In this document: piece after piece, positions 1 through 5,990 of the stretch | Position numbering within the stretch: position 1 is the stretch's first letter | How the letters are laid out: each line of letters begins with the position of its first letter | Source: Thomasclavelia spiroformis | GTDB lineage: Bacteria; Bacillota_I; Bacilli_A; Erysipelotrichales; Coprobacillaceae | Direction of reading: 5' to 3' | Length of the DNA stretch: 7,581 nucleotides | NCBI GenBank assembly: GCA_018369555.1 | Contig: JAGZCC010000085.1 | Span: 1 to 7,581 of the forward strand | Made by a program: the position numbers and the translations under genes | Notes under the pieces: generated by a model | What the model was told of the DNA's origin: nothing | The model's input: only the letters and a program-made list of their open reading frames with translations | The model's database searches: none

Positions 1-5
1 ATATA

Positions 6-46
6 CCCCTTTTATATTTTTGATTTAAGCTTATGACATTGTATCA
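6..46 (-). promoter_or_regulatory. Possible promoter and RBS of a leftward gene beyond the left edge
   Basis: On the minus strand TG-A-TACAAT at 46-38 resembles an extended -10 element, matching TATAAT at five of six positions. It is followed about 30 bases later by AAGGGG (11-6), a Shine-Dalgarno-like block that ends five bases from the window edge. A start codon just outside the window would be correctly spaced. No good -35 is visible. In AT-rich DNA such matches occur by chance, so this is only a suggestion that a leftward gene begins immediately beyond base 1. Confidence 0.25.
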
Positions 47-54
47 TATACTAG

Positions 55-157
55 CTAGTTCTTCCATTTAACTGGTACAGTTTTTATTCTAGCATCAAAG
101 TTTTCTTTTTCATATATTCATTCTCCTTATCATCATTAATACATTATTATCATAACA
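55..157 (-). other. Possible gene remnant or 9-codon minus-strand ORF
   Basis: On the minus strand an extended -10-like TG-T-TATGAT (157-149) is followed by AAGGAG (128-123) and, nine bases on, an ATG at 113-111 that opens a frame of only nine codons (MKKKTLMLE) ending in TAA at 86-84. In the next frame, codons 117 to 58 read IYEKENFDARIKTVPVKWKN before TAG at 57-55, a string that looks like a protein C-terminus. The two frames together could be the decayed end of a gene split by a frameshift. Alternatively the promoter, RBS and mini-ORF could be a short leader. Both readings are weak and I recognise no family. Confidence 0.15.
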
Positions 158-408
158 AACTTAATTAACCAGTTCTGTAACTAAATCACATAACAGTATA
201 AAATATGTCTATCATTTATATGCATGATACACTTAAATTATTAATAACTAATAAAATATAAAACTTTTTATTTTACAACAAGCCTGATACCATTTTGATT
301 TTTCTTATAATAAATACAATTTCAACTAACAATAACCTTAAAAACTTTTAAACATACTACTAACACCCAAATTAAAAATATCTTTTTTAGCTACTATTTG
401 TGGATAAT

Positions 409-435
409 ATAAAAAACATGGTATAATCCATGTTT
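409..435 (-). terminator. Rho-independent terminator of the pnp-maf operon
   Basis: An 8-bp perfect inverted repeat, AAACATGG (414-421) and CCATGTTT (428-435), encloses a 6-base loop. Read on the minus strand, the hairpin runs straight into six Ts (416-411), the form of an intrinsic terminator for leftward transcription. The stop codon of maf (436-434) lies at the foot of the stem, so transcription ends directly at the end of the coding region. The stem is AT-rich with only three G-C pairs, so termination may be moderate. Confidence 0.7.
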
Positions 436-982
436 ATTTCAAATAATCCTCAATCATTCTAACCGGTAAACCAATAACTGTTTCAATATCTCCTTCAATT
501 TGATCAACCAAACATTTTCCAATACCTTGAATCGCATAACCTCCTGCTTTGCCAACCCATTCATTAGTATCTAAATATTCATTGATTTGTAAATCTGTGA
601 GCTTTTTGAAAATTACTTTAGTGCTATCGCTAAAGGTTGTTATTTTTCCATCATCAATAATAGCTATTGCAGAATATACTGTTTGATTTTGATTAGATAA
701 ACTCTTCAACATTTCAAAAGCATCTTAACGGTCTTTTGGCTTACCTAACATCTTATCATTTAAACAAACCATCGTATCTGCTCCAATTACCAGATCACGA
801 GGATATTTTAAAGAGATTGGTAAAGCTTTTTGATAAGCTAATTTTTCTAAACGCAAAGGAAGTGCTAGATTTTTATCTAACACTTCTTCTATTTCCACAT
901 AATCAATAATAAAATCAATTTTATGTAATTCTAATAATTCTTTTCTTCTAGGTGAACTACTAGCTAAAATAATTTTTTTCAT
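434..982 (-). pseudogene. maf: Maf nucleotide pyrophosphatase, interrupted by an in-frame stop
   Basis: Maf-family enzymes hydrolyse non-canonical or excess nucleoside triphosphates (dTTP/UTP in the YhdE type) to monophosphate and pyrophosphate. The first 85 codons show the family N-terminus ILASSSPRR (residues 5-13), R12, R13, K52, D69 in GADTM and K81 in GKP, all matching known active-site positions. Codon 86 is TAA (727-725); the same frame then continues DAFEML... to WVGKAGGYAIQG and GLPV, the family C-terminus, and ends at TAA 436-434. Family members carry Glu at this point (KDRED), so one change GAA to TAA explains the break; no frameshift is involved. Without the stop the protein would be 182 aa, the normal family length. 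The start ATG overlaps the pnp stop (TAATG), with no strong ribosome binding site, so translation is probably coupled to pnp. An internal restart at the ATG at 712-710 lacks an RBS. It may be a true pseudogene or a sequence error. Confidence 0.88.
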
Positions 983-3114
983 TATTCTGATTTTGCTTCT
1001 TCTTTTTTTACCGGTTTAGGAAGTAGCGCTTTTCTAGAAACATTAACTTTACCTTTATCATCTACTTTTGTAACTTTAACTTTTACAATATCTCCAAGCT
1101 TAACTACATCTGACATCTTTTTAATTCTTTCATGATTATAATCAGAAATATGTAAAAATGCATCAGTTCCTTCAAATAAATTTACAAAAGCATAATTATC
1201 TTCAACTCTAACAATTTTTCCATCATAAACTTCACCAACTTTGGCCTTTTTAATAATCTTTTCAATTAAAGCAATCGCTTTATTAATTGCATCTTGATTA
1301 TGATGATATACAATAACTGTACCATCTTGTTCAATATCAATTTTAACTCCATCAGATTGTTCAATGATTTCATTAATTGTTTTTCCACCTTGACCAATAA
1401 CCGCTTTGATTTGATCTGTTTCAATTTTAATCATTTGTACTTTTGGTGCATATGGTGATAATTCTTTACGTGGTTCATCAATCACCGCCATCATATTAGC
1501 CATGATTTCTTTACGTGCCACCTTAGCTTGAGCTAAAGCTTCTTGTAATATTTCTTTAGTAATCCCATCAATTTTAATATCCATTTGCAATGCACAAATA
1601 CCTTTATCAGTTCCAGCTACTTTAAAGTCCATATCACCCAGGTGATCTTCCATACCTTGAATATCGGTTAAAATAGTATAATCGTCACCTTTTTTTACAA
1701 GTCCCATTGCCACACCTGCTACTGATGCTTTTATTGGTACCCCAGCTGCCATTAAGGCCATTGATGAAGCACAAATTGACGCTTGAGAAGATGAACCATT
1801 TGATTCTAAAACTTCTGATACAACACGAATCGTATATGGGAAAACATCTTCACCTGGAATTACTTGAGCCAAGGCACGTTCACCTAATGCCCCATGACCA
1901 ATTTCACGACGTCCCGGTGCTCCCATTCTTCCTACTTCCCCTACTGAATACGGTGGGAAATTATAATGATGCATGAAACGTTTTTGATCTTCTAAACCTA
2001 ACCCATCGATTTTTTGATGTTCACCAATTGCACCTAATGTTGCAACAGATAATACTTGAGTTTCTCCACGGGTAAATAAAGCTGATCCATGTACTCGAGG
2101 AAGTAAATCAATTTGTGAGTCTAATGGTCTAATCTCATCTAAACGACGCCCATCAGGTCTTATTTTTTCTACTGTAATTAAACGACGAACTTCATCTTTT
2201 TCTAAATCATGTAAGATGATTCCTACTTGTTTCAATACATTAGCTTTTTCTTCATCATTTTCATATTCTCTATTATCATATTCATTTGTAACCTGTTCAA
2301 TTAATGCATCAATTGCCCCATATCTTTCTAATTTTCCAGGAATTGATACCGCAACAACCATTTCATCTTTAGCACGAGCAGTAACTTCATCAACTAAATT
2401 ATTATCTAATTCAAATAATGGAATTTCTAATTTTTCTTTACCACAAGCTTCCACTATTTTTTCTTGGAATGCAATTAATTCTTTAATCTTTTCATGACCA
2501 AATAATAGTGCTTCAAGCATTACATCTTCACTAACTTCTTTAGCATCTGCTTCAACCATATTAATTGCATCTTTAGTTCCTGCTACCTCTAAGTTAATTA
2601 ATGATCTTTCTAATTGTTCTGGTGTTCCATTAACAATAAATTCGCCATCAACTAACCCAACATTAACCCCTGCAATTGGCCCATTAAACGGAATATCAGA
2701 AACACATAATGCTAAAGAAGCCCCCAACATTGCTGCCATTTCTGGTGAAGCGTCTTGATCAACTGACAAAACTGTATTAACACTTTGAACTTCATTTCTA
2801 AATCCATCCGCAAATAACGGTCTAATTGGTCGATCAATCATTCTAGCTGTCAAAGTTCCATGTTCACTAGGTCGACCTTCTCTTTTCAAAAATCCACCAG
2901 GAATTTTTCCTACTGAATATAATTTTTCTTCATATGTTACTGTTAGCGGAAAAAAATCCACATCTTTTGGTTCTTTCCCTGCAACAACAGTCGATAAAAT
3001 AACAGTATCATTGTATCTAACTAATACTGATCCATTAGCTTGTTTAGCCAATTCTCCTATTTCTACACTCAGATTTTTACCATAAAAATCCATACTAAAC
3101 ACTTGTTTACTCAT
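982..3114 (-). CDS. pnp: Polyribonucleotide nucleotidyltransferase (PNPase)
   Basis: PNPase degrades RNA 3' to 5' by phosphorolysis, releasing nucleoside diphosphates, and acts as a ring-shaped trimer in mRNA turnover. The 710-aa product has full family length and order: first RNase PH domain (about 10-145, with the RNA-contact loop FLKR at 75-78), the helical linker, second RNase PH domain (about 315-550), KH domain with GQGG at 574-577, and S1 domain (about 626-695) ending in a charged tail. The active-site motif EDHLGDMDFK (489-498) keeps the residues equal to E. coli Asp486, Asp492 and Lys494 as D490, D496 and K498. The ATG at 3114-3112 has TGAGGTGA seven bases upstream. It is first in an operon with maf, overlapping it by one base. 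rpsO, the usual upstream partner of pnp in many bacteria, is absent; the gene has its own promoter and faces a divergent gene. Confidence 0.98.
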   Translation of the reverse strand: MSKQVFSMDFYGKNLSVEIGELAKQANGSVLVRYNDTVILSTVVAGKEPKDVDFFPLTVTYEEKLYSVGKIPGGFLKREGRPSEHGTLTARMIDRPIRPLFADGFRNEVQSVNTVLSVDQDASPEMAAMLGASLALCVSDIPFNGPIAGVNVGLVDGEFIVNGTPEQLERSLINLEVAGTKDAINMVEADAKEVSEDVMLEALLFGHEKIKELIAFQEKIVEACGKEKLEIPLFELDNNLVDEVTARAKDEMVVAVSIPGKLERYGAIDALIEQVTNEYDNREYENDEEKANVLKQVGIILHDLEKDEVRRLITVEKIRPDGRRLDEIRPLDSQIDLLPRVHGSALFTRGETQVLSVATLGAIGEHQKIDGLGLEDQKRFMHHYNFPPYSVGEVGRMGAPGRREIGHGALGERALAQVIPGEDVFPYTIRVVSEVLESNGSSSQASICASSMALMAAGVPIKASVAGVAMGLVKKGDDYTILTDIQGMEDHLGDMDFKVAGTDKGICALQMDIKIDGITKEILQEALAQAKVARKEIMANMMAVIDEPRKELSPYAPKVQMIKIETDQIKAVIGQGGKTINEIIEQSDGVKIDIEQDGTVIVYHHNQDAINKAIALIEKIIKKAKVGEVYDGKIVRVEDNYAFVNLFEGTDAFLHISDYNHERIKKMSDVVKLGDIVKVKVTKVDDKGKVNVSRKALLPKPVKKEEAKSE

Positions 3115-3118
3115 TCTT

Positions 3119-3168
3119 TCACCTCATCTATTATCTTAGCCATTATAACATATAAATTTCTATTTCAA
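3119..3168 (-). promoter_or_regulatory. pnp promoter and ribosome binding site
   Basis: On the minus strand there is a perfect extended -10, TG-T-TATAAT (3150-3142), with a TTGAAA -35 candidate (3168-3163) at a short 15-base spacer. Transcription would begin near 3135, giving a leader of about 20 bases that contains TGAGGTGA (3126-3119), with seven bases between GAGG and the ATG. The leader is too short for the folded pnp leader known from enterobacteria. Confidence 0.65.
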
Positions 3169-3189
3169 AACAATTTATTACGATACTAC

Positions 3190-3232
3190 TGCAAATCTGT
3201 ATAAAAAAATGTTATAATACTAATCAGAGGTG
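3190..3232 (+). promoter_or_regulatory. Extended -10 promoter and RBS of the TPR-cold-shock gene
   Basis: TG-T-TATAAT (3210-3218) is a perfect extended -10, identical to the divergent pnp one. No good -35 is seen (TGCAAA at 3190-3195 is at most a poor match), as is common for extended -10 promoters. Transcription would start near 3225-3226, directly ahead of AGAGGTG (3226-3232), leaving a leader of only about 12 bases before the ATG. The two promoters lie back to back about 60 bases apart within a 123-bp gap. Confidence 0.6.
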
Positions 3233-3237
3233 ATTTT

Positions 3238-4494
3238 ATGAATGAAAATGAATTAAAAAGTTTAGAAGTATACAATTCAAAATTTAAAGATGACCCTGCT
3301 TCATTCAATGATTTTCAAGCTAATGACTACATTAGATTATTGAAAAAAAATGACAACAATGATGAAGCAATTGAAGCAGGAAAAACATTTATGTCTTTAG
3401 CTCCAAATTTAAAAGGATACTTAAATCAATATGGTTATGCTCTTTACAATAAGTATTTCAATATTGACAATGAAAAAATCAAAGAAAATGAAACTCTTTT
3501 CTTTGGCATCCTTGATGACATTTTAGCTATTTGTAAACAAGAACGCTATTCACCAATGGAACCAGCTGTGAATCGTGCTATCAAGTATTTACAAAAAGAA
3601 AAAGCCGATGATTATGGCAAATTAATTGAAATGCTTAATTTGTTAGATCCAAATCTATTAGATGACAAACCTTTTACCAATAGTGAAGGTAAAGAATTTG
3701 AATCTAAAAAAGAACGCTATTATCGTTTAAAAGTTAAAGCGTTGTATAACGCTAAAAGATACCAAGAATGTGTTGAAACTGCAAACAATGCATTAGCATT
3801 GCCATTAAAATGGCATTTTAATACCTTACAATGGATTGATTATCAAAGAGCATGTTGTTTAGTAGAATTAAAACAATATGAAGAAGCTAAAAAAATCTTC
3901 TTATCTTTGCATAATCGTATTCGTTCAATTGATTTCTACGAAGTTCTTTATAAAACAAATTCAAATATCGGTAATTATAAAGAAGCTAATGCTTATTTAT
4001 TATATGAATTCTTTGAAAAAGGTTATAACATTGACCACATCGATACTTATTTAAGATTAAAAGAAGCTACACTTAGAACTGAAGATACAGATTTAATTGA
4101 AACTGTTGATATTTTCCTAACAAAACTTTGCCAAGAAAATAATCGTGAATATACACCAGAAAACGACTATAAAGAAAAATATAGCGATCTAAGTTCTGAT
4201 GAACTTTATGATATCATGTACGATAAAATCATGAATAATCTAGGTAAATATGTTGAACGTGTTGAAGGAACTGTTGTACATTATAACAGACAAAAAGAAT
4301 TGGGGACTATTTCAAGATATGATGAAGACGGTATTTTCTTTAGACAAGAAGATTATGTTTATGATGAAGAAGTACAACGTCATGATAAAGTTGAATATAC
4401 TCCTATCGAAACATTCGACAATAAAAAAGGAATTGTTACAAGTAAAGCTATTTTAATTATTACAACTGAGGAATATGTTGATTTCAATTATTAA
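3238..4494 (+). CDS. TPR-like protein with C-terminal cold-shock-like OB domain
   Basis: I do not recognise a named family for the full 418-aa protein. It has no signal peptide or membrane segment, so it is cytoplasmic. Residues about 25-300 are helical and contain TPR-like helix pairs, clearest at 163-185 (YRLKVKALYNAKRYQECVE) and 204-226 (RACCLVELKQYEEAKKIF), with Ala, Tyr and Leu at typical spacing. Residues about 342-408 read like a cold-shock domain: EGTVVHYNRQKELGTISR corresponds to the GTVKWFN...GFGFI strand pair with RNP1, and GIFFRQEDY to RNP2 (VFVHF). The central RNP1 aromatics are replaced (ELGTIS), so RNA binding may be altered. An acidic linker (about 300-335) joins the halves. 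The ATG follows AGAGG by seven bases. It is monocistronic, divergent from pnp. A role in RNA or ribosome-linked regulation is inference only. Confidence 0.85.
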   Translation: MNENELKSLEVYNSKFKDDPASFNDFQANDYIRLLKKNDNNDEAIEAGKTFMSLAPNLKGYLNQYGYALYNKYFNIDNEKIKENETLFFGILDDILAICKQERYSPMEPAVNRAIKYLQKEKADDYGKLIEMLNLLDPNLLDDKPFTNSEGKEFESKKERYYRLKVKALYNAKRYQECVETANNALALPLKWHFNTLQWIDYQRACCLVELKQYEEAKKIFLSLHNRIRSIDFYEVLYKTNSNIGNYKEANAYLLYEFFEKGYNIDHIDTYLRLKEATLRTEDTDLIETVDIFLTKLCQENNREYTPENDYKEKYSDLSSDELYDIMYDKIMNNLGKYVERVEGTVVHYNRQKELGTISRYDEDGIFFRQEDYVYDEEVQRHDKVEYTPIETFDNKKGIVTSKAILIITTEEYVDFNY

Positions 4495-4503
4495 AATAGC
4501 CCT

Positions 4504-4544
4504 AATAAAAACCAGCTCATTTTTACAAAAAGCTGGTTTTTATT
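4504..4544. terminator. Bidirectional intrinsic terminator between convergent genes
   Basis: A perfect 14-bp inverted repeat, AATAAAAACCAGCT (4504-4517) and AGCTGGTTTTTATT (4531-4544), surrounds a 13-base loop. The A-rich outer left arm and T-rich outer right arm give a U-tract on either strand, so it can end both the rightward TPR gene and the leftward repressor gene. The repressor stop codon (4542-4540) lies inside the right arm. Confidence 0.85.
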
Positions 4545-4923
4545 TTGAATTTTTATAATTATCCATGAATACCTTCATTGCTTTGATACTTTCATCGGAA
4601 ATCACATGTTCAATTAAACAAGCATCTTTATCAGCAATTGCTTCATCAATATTTAATACTTCAATAAATAATTTTTTAATTGTTTGATGTTTATTACAGA
4701 TAAACTTTGCAACTTTAACTCCCTCTTCTGTAAGCTTAATATCTGCATATTTTTCATAATTTACATATCCATTTTTTGCAAGTACTACAACCGCATTATT
4801 CACACTGGGTTTAGATACACCAAGCTGTTTTGCGATATCACTTACACGAGCTTTTTTACCATCCAGCGATAATTCATAAATTAACTCTAAATAATTTTGC
4901 ATTGCAATTGTCATATTTTCCAT
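4540..4923 (-). CDS. DtxR/MntR-family metal-dependent transcriptional repressor
   Basis: Members of this family bind a divalent metal (Fe or Mn), dimerise and block transcription of metal uptake genes. The 127-aa product has a winged helix at the N-terminus (helix-turn-helix about 26-50, VSDIAKQLGVSKPSV; wing about 53-68) and the metal/dimer domain behind it, but no SH3 domain, as in short MntR proteins. Aligned by eye, H79, C102, E105 and H106 fall at the same numbers as DtxR ligands (ACLIEHVISDE matches DtxR ACRWEHVMSDE), while DtxR Met10 is Asn10 and the ancillary-site Glu83 and His98 are Lys83 and Asp98. MntR has Glu in place of Cys102. The start chosen is ATG 4923-4921, seven bases after AGGGG; an ATG ten codons upstream has no RBS and lies in the operator. 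It is divergent from a ZIP transporter. Whether iron, manganese or zinc is sensed cannot be settled here. Confidence 0.9.
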   Translation of the reverse strand: MENMTIAMQNYLELIYELSLDGKKARVSDIAKQLGVSKPSVNNAVVVLAKNGYVNYEKYADIKLTEEGVKVAKFICNKHQTIKKLFIEVLNIDEAIADKDACLIEHVISDESIKAMKVFMDNYKNSK

Positions 4924-4927
4924 AATT

Positions 4928-4972
4928 TCACCCCTGTTCTTTAATAATAGCATATTATTATCTTTACAACAA
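4928..4972 (-). promoter_or_regulatory. Promoter and RBS of the DtxR-family gene
   Basis: On the minus strand TTGTTG (4972-4967) and TATTAT (4949-4944) are 17 bases apart, and TG at 4952-4951 makes the -10 an extended one. Transcription would start near 4937, so the leader is about 14 bases and begins with the ribosome binding site AGGGGTGA (4935-4928). The -10 lies inside the palindrome at 4942-4960. Confidence 0.6.
4942..4960. promoter_or_regulatory. 19-bp palindromic operator, likely for the DtxR-family repressor
   Basis: TAATAATA (4942-4949), GCA, TATTATTA (4953-4960) is a perfect 8-3-8 palindrome. The DtxR box TTAGGTTAGCCTAACCTAA has the same 8-3-8 geometry, with the G-C-rich arms here replaced by A-T. 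It covers the whole -10 of the repressor gene, the usual place for autorepression. That this protein binds it is inference from position and symmetry; AT-rich palindromes also arise by chance, but a perfect 8-bp arm pair exactly on the -10 is less expected. Confidence 0.55.
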
Positions 4973-5065
4973 TATAAACAGCTTAAAAGTCTTATCGCTA
5001 ATATTTTTAAACAATGAGCAAATCTATAGAAAATAGTTTATTAATTTATTCATTAGTGCCCAGAG

Positions 5066-5101
5066 TTAATAATTTTTGTTTCATATGTATAATTGAGGTG
5101 A
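5066..5101 (+). promoter_or_regulatory. Possible ZIP-gene promoter and its ribosome binding site
   Basis: GAGGTGA (5095-5101) is a clear ribosome binding site. TATAAT (5088-5093) lies only one base before it, with TTAATA (5066-5071) as a weak -35 at 16 bases. A start seven bases after this -10 would fall at about 5100 and cut off the ribosome binding site, so either transcription starts unusually close, the mRNA is nearly leaderless, or the true promoter lies further upstream and I could not identify it. TAATAAT at 5067-5073 equals seven bases of the operator arm at 4942-4948, but the second arm is poor. Confidence 0.35.
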
Positions 5102-5105
5102 AATG

Positions 5106-5900
5106 ATGAATTATTTGTTATCGTTAAATCCATTTTTAATTGTATTGCTTGTTGCTACTTTTAACTGGTTAATGACTTTTTTAGGGGCTTCATTAGTTTA
5201 TTTTGTTAAAGAAGCCAGTCAAAAGATTATCTGTTTTGCACTTGGAAGTTCAGCTGGAATTATGGTTGGAGCGTCTTTTTTTTCACTTATCCTCCCAGCT
5301 TTACAGTATCTTGAAAATAGTAGTAAATTACAATTATCAATCATTCCAATTGGCTTTATTTGTGGGGTTGGTTTATTGATGATAATTGATAAATTATTAC
5401 CTCATGAACACTTAATGTCACATGATCAAGAGGGAATAAATCCTAGCAATTATTCTAAAAACAAGTTACTTTTATTAGCAATGACTTTGCATAATATTCC
5501 TGAGGGCTTAGCTGTTGGCGTCGCTTTTGCAGGGTGTCAAAATGGCAATTATTTACCAGCTTTAATGGTAGCAATCGGTATTGGAATTCAAAACTTCCCA
5601 GAGGGAACAGCAATTTCTTTACCATTGTATCAAGGTGGTAAAAGTAAATTTATGGCATTATTATATGGTCAGTTTTCTGCAATCGTGGAAATACCAGCCG
5701 CTTTGATTGGCTTTATTTTTGCATCATTAGTTAATGATATTTTACCCTTTGCACTTTGTTTTGCAGCTGGAGCAATGATGTTTGTTTGTATTGAAGAGTT
5801 AATTCCTGAAGCAAATACAACTAAAAAAATTGATTTTGGAACAATTAGTTTTATGATTGGTTTTGTTGTAATGATGTCGTTTGATATATTTTTTTCTTAG
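5106..5900 (+). CDS. ZIP-family divalent metal transporter (GufA/ZupT-like)
   Basis: ZIP proteins move zinc, iron or manganese into the cytoplasm across the inner membrane. The protein is strongly hydrophobic, with about eight membrane segments. Counting from the ATG at 5103, it has the two signature metal-site motifs LHNIPEG (H130, N131, E134) and QNFPEG (Q163, N164, E167), E196 in VEIPAA and EELIPE at 231-236, the pattern of the GufA branch. A short loop at 100-109 (PHEHLMSHDQ) holds three histidines and may collect metal. I prefer the second ATG (5106) because it sits seven bases after GAGG, the spacing at the repressor, pnp and TPR genes; this gives 264 aa, normal for the family. It is divergent from a DtxR-family repressor, so metal-controlled expression is likely. 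Substrate is not determined. No convincing terminator follows. Confidence 0.93.
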   Translation: MNYLLSLNPFLIVLLVATFNWLMTFLGASLVYFVKEASQKIICFALGSSAGIMVGASFFSLILPALQYLENSSKLQLSIIPIGFICGVGLLMIIDKLLPHEHLMSHDQEGINPSNYSKNKLLLLAMTLHNIPEGLAVGVAFAGCQNGNYLPALMVAIGIGIQNFPEGTAISLPLYQGGKSKFMALLYGQFSAIVEIPAALIGFIFASLVNDILPFALCFAAGAMMFVCIEELIPEANTTKKIDFGTISFMIGFVVMMSFDIFFS

Positions 5901-5938
5901 CTATAAGTAAAAAGTATGAAGTCAAAATCTTAGACTTA

Positions 5939-5967
5939 TTGACAAATGACTGATAACAATGTATCAT
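5939..5967 (+). promoter_or_regulatory. Promoter of the T-box leader and ABC transporter operon
   Basis: A consensus -35 TTGACA (5939-5944) is separated by exactly 17 bases from TATCAT (5962-5967), which matches the -10 consensus at five of six positions. Transcription would start near 5974, just ahead of the T-box Stem I, giving a leader of roughly 285 bases. It is the best -35 element in the window, fitting a gene set that is made constitutively and controlled afterwards by attenuation. Confidence 0.8.
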
Positions 5968-5990
5968 AAATATAACAATCTATTAAATAA

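Larger units (their letters stand above)
1..408. other. AT-rich intergenic stretch without a convincing gene
   Basis: No frame on either strand has a believable length, start and composition here. The stretch lies beyond the terminator of the leftward pnp-maf operon and probably forms the upstream region of another leftward gene outside the window. The only signals seen are two possible extended -10 promoters and two ribosome-binding-like sequences on the minus strand, given as separate entries. No tRNA-like cloverleaf, tandem repeat or long inverted repeat was visible by eye. Confidence 0.6.

Noticed and set aside
70..173. 7-bp inverted repeat AACTGGT (70-76) and ACCAGTT (167-173)
   Set aside because: Arms about 90 bases apart with no further symmetry, no transposase gene and no target duplication; likely chance.
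306..311. TATAAT on the plus strand
   Set aside because: No -35, no TG extension and no gene downstream in that direction; expected by chance in AT-rich sequence.
1707..1976. Open frame of 89 codons on the plus strand
   Set aside because: It lies opposite conserved pnp domain sequence, has no ribosome binding site and a biased Leu/His composition typical of an antisense shadow.
2216..2497. Open frame of 93 codons on the plus strand
   Set aside because: Antisense to pnp; Ser/Phe-rich composition of a reverse-strand shadow, with no start signals.
4250..4456. Second-frame ORF of 68 codons inside the TPR-cold-shock gene
   Set aside because: Overlaps the cold-shock-like domain in another frame, and has no ribosome binding site.
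4684..4872. Open frame of 62 codons opposite the DtxR-family gene
   Set aside because: Ile/Phe/Cys-rich antisense shadow of a well-supported regulator.
4924..4953. Upstream ATG adding ten residues to the DtxR-family protein
   Set aside because: No ribosome binding site; it would start inside the -10 and palindrome, upstream of the predicted transcription start, while ATG 4923 has AGGGG at the right distance.
5903..5939. Weak inverted repeats (ATAAGT/ACTTAT, AAGTC/GACTT) after the ZIP gene
   Set aside because: Only 5-6 bp stems with no T-run behind them; not a convincing terminator, and they run into the -35 of the next promoter.
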